From contig JBCBKN010000044.1 of NCBI GenBank assembly GCA_038521775.1, positions 1-16,229 on the forward strand: a stretch of 16,229 nucleotides of DNA, written 5' to 3'. Source of the stretch: J013 sp038521775 (GTDB lineage: Bacteria; Pseudomonadota; Alphaproteobacteria; Rhodobacterales; Rhodobacteraceae). Made by a program: the position numbers and the translations under genes. Below, piece after piece: positions 13,848 through 16,229 of the stretch (position 1 is its first letter; every line of letters begins with the position of its first letter). The notes beneath the pieces are model-generated. The model was not told the origin of the DNA and searched no databases. It saw nothing but the letters and a program-made list of their open reading frames with translations.

Positions 13848-14171
13848 GATTCACAACAGCTCGACACTCTCTTCCGCGCCCTCGCCGATCCCACGCGGCG
13901 CGCGGTGCTCGACCGGCTGGCCCAGGGGCCGGCCAATGTGGGCGCGCTTGCCGAACCCTTCGACATGGCGCTGCCCAGCTTCATGCAGCATCTCAAACTG
14001 CTCGAACAGGCCGGGCTGATCCGCACCGCAAAGTCGGGGCGGGTGCGGGCCTGCAGCCTCACCCCGCAGGGCTTCGGCCCTGCGGAACTTTGGCTCTCCA
14101 CCCAGCGCGAGCTGTGGGAGGGCCGCTTTGATCGCCTCGAGAAACACCTCACACAGGGAGATAAGACATGA
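13839..14171 (+). CDS. ArsR/SmtB-family transcriptional regulator
   Basis: A 110-residue winged-helix repressor. The opening LFRALADPTRRAVLDRLAQGP is the family signature, followed by the helix-turn-helix (about 32-60, ALPSFMQHLKLLEQAGLI) and the wing (about 62-75, RTAKSGRVRACSL). The metal-binding ELCVC-type motif is absent and there is a single cysteine (C72), so a classical metal sensor is unlikely. The subtype matches regulators paired with SRPBCC proteins. Its ATG lies inside a perfect palindrome and lacks a proper Shine-Dalgarno sequence. The stop overlaps the next gene as ATGA (14168-14171). Autorepression of the pair is the likely mode; the ligand is unknown. Confidence 0.92.
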   Translation: MPKDSQQLDTLFRALADPTRRAVLDRLAQGPANVGALAEPFDMALPSFMQHLKLLEQAGLIRTAKSGRVRACSLTPQGFGPAELWLSTQRELWEGRFDRLEKHLTQGDKT

Positions 14172-14614
14172 CCTTGGAACTCGTGATCGAACGCCGCTTC
14201 AGCGCCCCGCTCGACCTTGTCTGGGATGCCTGGAGCAGCCCGGACAGCAAGGTCGGCTGGTGGGGGCCGGAGGGCTTTACCTGCGATCTGAACGAGATGG
14301 ATTTCCGCGAGGGCGGGCGCTATCGCTGCGAAATGCGCGACCCGGACGGCACAAGGCTGGTCAATATCGGCGGCTATACCGAGATCCGCCCCAAGACCCG
14401 CATCGTGATGACCCATGGCTGGGAGGATGCCGACGGCAAAGCGGGGCCCGAAAGCCTCATCGAGCTGGAATTCGAAGCCGATGGCGACGGCACCAAGATG
14501 CGCTTCAAGCAATCGGGCTTTGAAAGCGTGGAGGAGCGCGACGGGCATCGCGAAGGCTGGACCGAGGCGTTCGACGATCTCGACCGGGCGCTGGCGCGGG
14601 TGCTGGTGGCCTAA
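14168..14614 (+). CDS. SRPBCC/AHSA1-family protein
   Basis: A 148-residue START/Bet v1-like fold protein of the AHSA1 (activator of Hsp90 ATPase homolog 1-like) group. It begins LVIERRFSAPLDLVWDAWSSPD and contains VGWWGPEGF, GGRYRCEMRDPDG and the C-terminal GHREGWTEAFDDLDRALA, all characteristic of this family. Such proteins form a hydrophobic ligand cavity; their substrates are mostly unknown. Coexpression with an ArsR repressor is a widespread arrangement, and the 4-base overlap shows the pair is one operon. GGAG lies 7 bases before the ATG. It may bind or process the molecule sensed by the repressor; that is inference. Hsp90 activation should not be assumed. Confidence 0.9.
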   Translation: MTLELVIERRFSAPLDLVWDAWSSPDSKVGWWGPEGFTCDLNEMDFREGGRYRCEMRDPDGTRLVNIGGYTEIRPKTRIVMTHGWEDADGKAGPESLIELEFEADGDGTKMRFKQSGFESVEERDGHREGWTEAFDDLDRALARVLVA

Positions 14615-14641
14615 AGCGCGGCGCTCGGCGTCGCAAACGTC

Positions 14642-14670
14642 TTGAAGCCGACATAAAAACCGCAGATAAG
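14642..14670 (+). promoter_or_regulatory. Probable promoter of the adenine deaminase gene
   Basis: TTGAAG (14642-14647) and GATAAG (14665-14670) are separated by 17 bases, a good sigma-70 arrangement. Transcription would begin near 14677, giving a leader of about 23 bases that contains AAAGGA (14687-14692), 7 bases before the ATG. No clear terminator for the preceding SRPBCC gene is visible in 14615-14641. Confidence 0.45.
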
Positions 14671-14699
14671 GGCGTGCAACCTGACCAAAGGACGGTTGC

Positions 14700-16229
14700 A
14701 TGCCCGCACATCTCTCAACCTGGCCCGAGGCCGCCGCCGACCTGATCGCCGTGGCCGCCGGGCGCGCGCCGGCCGACATGGTCATCCGCGGCGGGGCCTG
14801 GGTGAATGTGCACAGCCGCGAGGTTATCCCCGCCACCGACATCGCCATCGCCCGGGGCCGGTTTGCCTATTGCGGGCCGGATGCGGGTGCCATGGTGGGG
14901 CCCGAGACGCAGGTGATCGAGGCCCGGGGCCGCTTCATGATCCCCGGGCTTTGCGACGGGCATATGCATATCGAAAGCGGCATGCTGACGGTCAGCCGCT
15001 TTGTCGAGGCGGTGGTCCCGCATGGCACCACGACCATGTTCGTCGACCCCCATGAGGTGGCCAATGTGATGGGCCTGCCCGGCGTGCGGCTGATGCATGA
15101 CGAGGCGCTGGCCCAGCCGGTGAATGTGTTTGTGCAGATGCCCTCCTGCGCGCCCTCGGCCCCGGGGCTGGAGACGACGGGCTGCGAGATCACGCCTCAG
15201 GATGTGGCCGAGGCGATGGGCTGGCCCGGCATCATCGGTTTGGGCGAGATGATGAACTTTCCCGGCGTGATGGCGGGCGATGCCAAGATGCTGGCCGAAA
15301 TCGCCGCCGCGCAGGCCGCCGGCAAGACGGTGGGCGGGCATTACGCTTCGCCCGATCTGGCCGGGCTGCACGCCTATGCCGCCGGTGGGCCGGCGGACGA
15401 CCATGAGGGCACGCGCGAGGAAGATGCGATTGCGCGGGTGCGCCAGGGCATGCGGGCGATGCTGCGGCTGGGCAGTGCGTGGTATGATGTGAAGGCCCAG
15501 ATCACCGCGGTCACCGAACGGGGCCTCGACCCGCGGGGCTTTATCCTCTGCACCGATGATTGCCATTCCGGCACGCTGGTGCATGACGGGCATATGAACC
15601 GGGTGGTCCGCCATGCCATCGAATGCGGGCTCGACCCGCTGATCGCCCTGCAGATGGCCACGATCAACACCGCCACGCATTTCGGGCTGGAGCGTGAGCT
15701 GGGCTCGATCGCGCCGGGCCGGCGGGCCGATCTGATCCTGACATCGGATCTGCGCGCTTTGCCCGTCGAGACGGTGATCGCCCGCGGTGCGGTGCTGGCC
15801 GAAAGCGGGGCGGCCACCAGCCCGCCCGTGGCCTTTGACTGGCCGGCCGAGGCGCGGGCGACCGTACGGCTGGGCCGGGCGCTTGCGGCGGGTGATTTCG
15901 CAATCCCCGCGCCGGCGGGCGTGACGGATGTTGAGGCGCGCATCATCGGGGTCGTCGAAAACCAGGCCCCGACCCAGGCGCTCACCGGCCGCATTGCGGT
16001 GACGGGCGGTGTTCTGGCGCCAGCTGCGCCGGTGGCCCGGCTCGCGCTGGTTGAGCGGCACCGCGCCACCGGCGGCGTGACCAACGCGCTCGTCTCGGGC
16101 TTTGGCTATGACGTGCCCTGCGCCGTGGCCTCGACCGTGGCGCATGACAGCCATCATATGATCGTCGTGGGCACCGATCCCGCCGATATGGCCCGGGCCG
16201 CGAACCGGCTGGCCGAGATGGGCGGCGGC
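14700..16229 (+). CDS. ade: Adenine deaminase (3' truncated by the window edge)
   Basis: Metal-dependent amidohydrolase that converts adenine to hypoxanthine and ammonia in purine salvage or nitrogen acquisition. The frame runs 510 codons to the end of the window without a stop; full-length Ade is about 590 residues, so roughly 80 are missing. Metal and catalytic motifs are present: DGHMHIES (86-93), GEMMNFPG (182-189, E183), GGHYASPDLAG (212-222, H214), DDHEGT (233-238) and CTDDCHS (284-290). The amidohydrolase tail motif SIAPGRRADLIL is at 336-347, and the Ade-specific C-terminal domain (TGGVTNALVSGFG, AHDSHHMIVVG) follows. AAAGGA lies 7 bases before the ATG. It is probably monocistronic from its own promoter and unrelated in function to the photosynthesis genes. 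Confidence 0.95.
   Translation, partial: MPAHLSTWPEAAADLIAVAAGRAPADMVIRGGAWVNVHSREVIPATDIAIARGRFAYCGPDAGAMVGPETQVIEARGRFMIPGLCDGHMHIESGMLTVSRFVEAVVPHGTTTMFVDPHEVANVMGLPGVRLMHDEALAQPVNVFVQMPSCAPSAPGLETTGCEITPQDVAEAMGWPGIIGLGEMMNFPGVMAGDAKMLAEIAAAQAAGKTVGGHYASPDLAGLHAYAAGGPADDHEGTREEDAIARVRQGMRAMLRLGSAWYDVKAQITAVTERGLDPRGFILCTDDCHSGTLVHDGHMNRVVRHAIECGLDPLIALQMATINTATHFGLERELGSIAPGRRADLILTSDLRALPVETVIARGAVLAESGAATSPPVAFDWPAEARATVRLGRALAAGDFAIPAPAGVTDVEARIIGVVENQAPTQALTGRIAVTGGVLAPAAPVARLALVERHRATGGVTNALVSGFGYDVPCAVASTVAHDSHHMIVVGTDPADMARAANRLAEMGGG

Noticed and set aside
14715..16157. Minus-strand frame of 480 codons opposite the last gene
   Set aside because: The plus strand encodes adenine deaminase with all metal motifs. 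The opposite frame is a histidine/arginine-rich shadow.

Overview
The window is a high-GC, gene-dense chromosomal segment from an anoxygenic phototrophic alphaproteobacterium, most likely a member of the Rhodobacteraceae (Rhodobacter/Roseobacter type). The assignment rests on the crtIB versus crtA-bchI-bchD-bchO arrangement, the presence of spheroidene monooxygenase, a PpsR/CrtJ-type TGT-N12-ACA operator, a complete ccoNOQP operon behind an FnrL-type box, and an ALA synthase (C4 heme pathway). No mobile element, rRNA, tRNA or CRISPR array was seen.

Layout. (1) Bases 1-5420, photosynthesis genes. A 5'-truncated hemA on + meets, tail to tail with a 7-base gap, the minus-strand operon crtA-bchI-bchD-bchO, whose four genes are joined by three 4-base start/stop overlaps. 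(2) Bases 5421-5587, a divergent control region with one good PpsR site. (3) Bases 5588-8250, crtI-crtB on +, also joined by a 4-base overlap. (4) Bases 8270-8905, a LysE-family exporter on -, followed by a 297-base gene-free spacer with terminator hairpins and short tandem repeats. (5) Bases 9203-12597, the cbb3 oxidase operon ccoN-ccoO-ccoQ-ccoP on -, including the 58-residue ccoQ. (6) Bases 12598-12757, a divergent control region with a TTGAC-N4-GTCAA box. (7) Bases 12758-13783, a UDP-glucuronate 4-epimerase-like gene. (8) Bases 13839-14614, an ArsR-type repressor and an SRPBCC/AHSA1 protein in one two-gene operon, with a perfect 18-base palindrome over the repressor's start codon. (9) Bases 14700-16229, a 3'-truncated adenine deaminase.

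How the genes work together. HemA makes 5-aminolevulinate for all tetrapyrroles. BchI and BchD, with BchH encoded elsewhere, insert Mg into protoporphyrin IX. CrtB and CrtI build and desaturate phytoene, and CrtA adds the keto group of the spheroidenone series. The cbb3 oxidase works at low oxygen and, in Rhodobacter sphaeroides, is known to feed redox information to photosynthesis gene control. The window therefore places oxygen-responsive pigment genes beside the oxygen-responsive terminal oxidase.

I see no undescribed multi-gene system. The points most worth a second look are an apparent ATT start codon for crtA, a set of leader genes without Shine-Dalgarno sequences whose -10-like hexamers lie only 7-8 bases before the ATG, the arsR start-codon palindrome with an imperfect partner 50 bases upstream, a four-cysteine cluster in BchI, and a 13-base tandem repeat after ccoP that places stop codons in all three frames.
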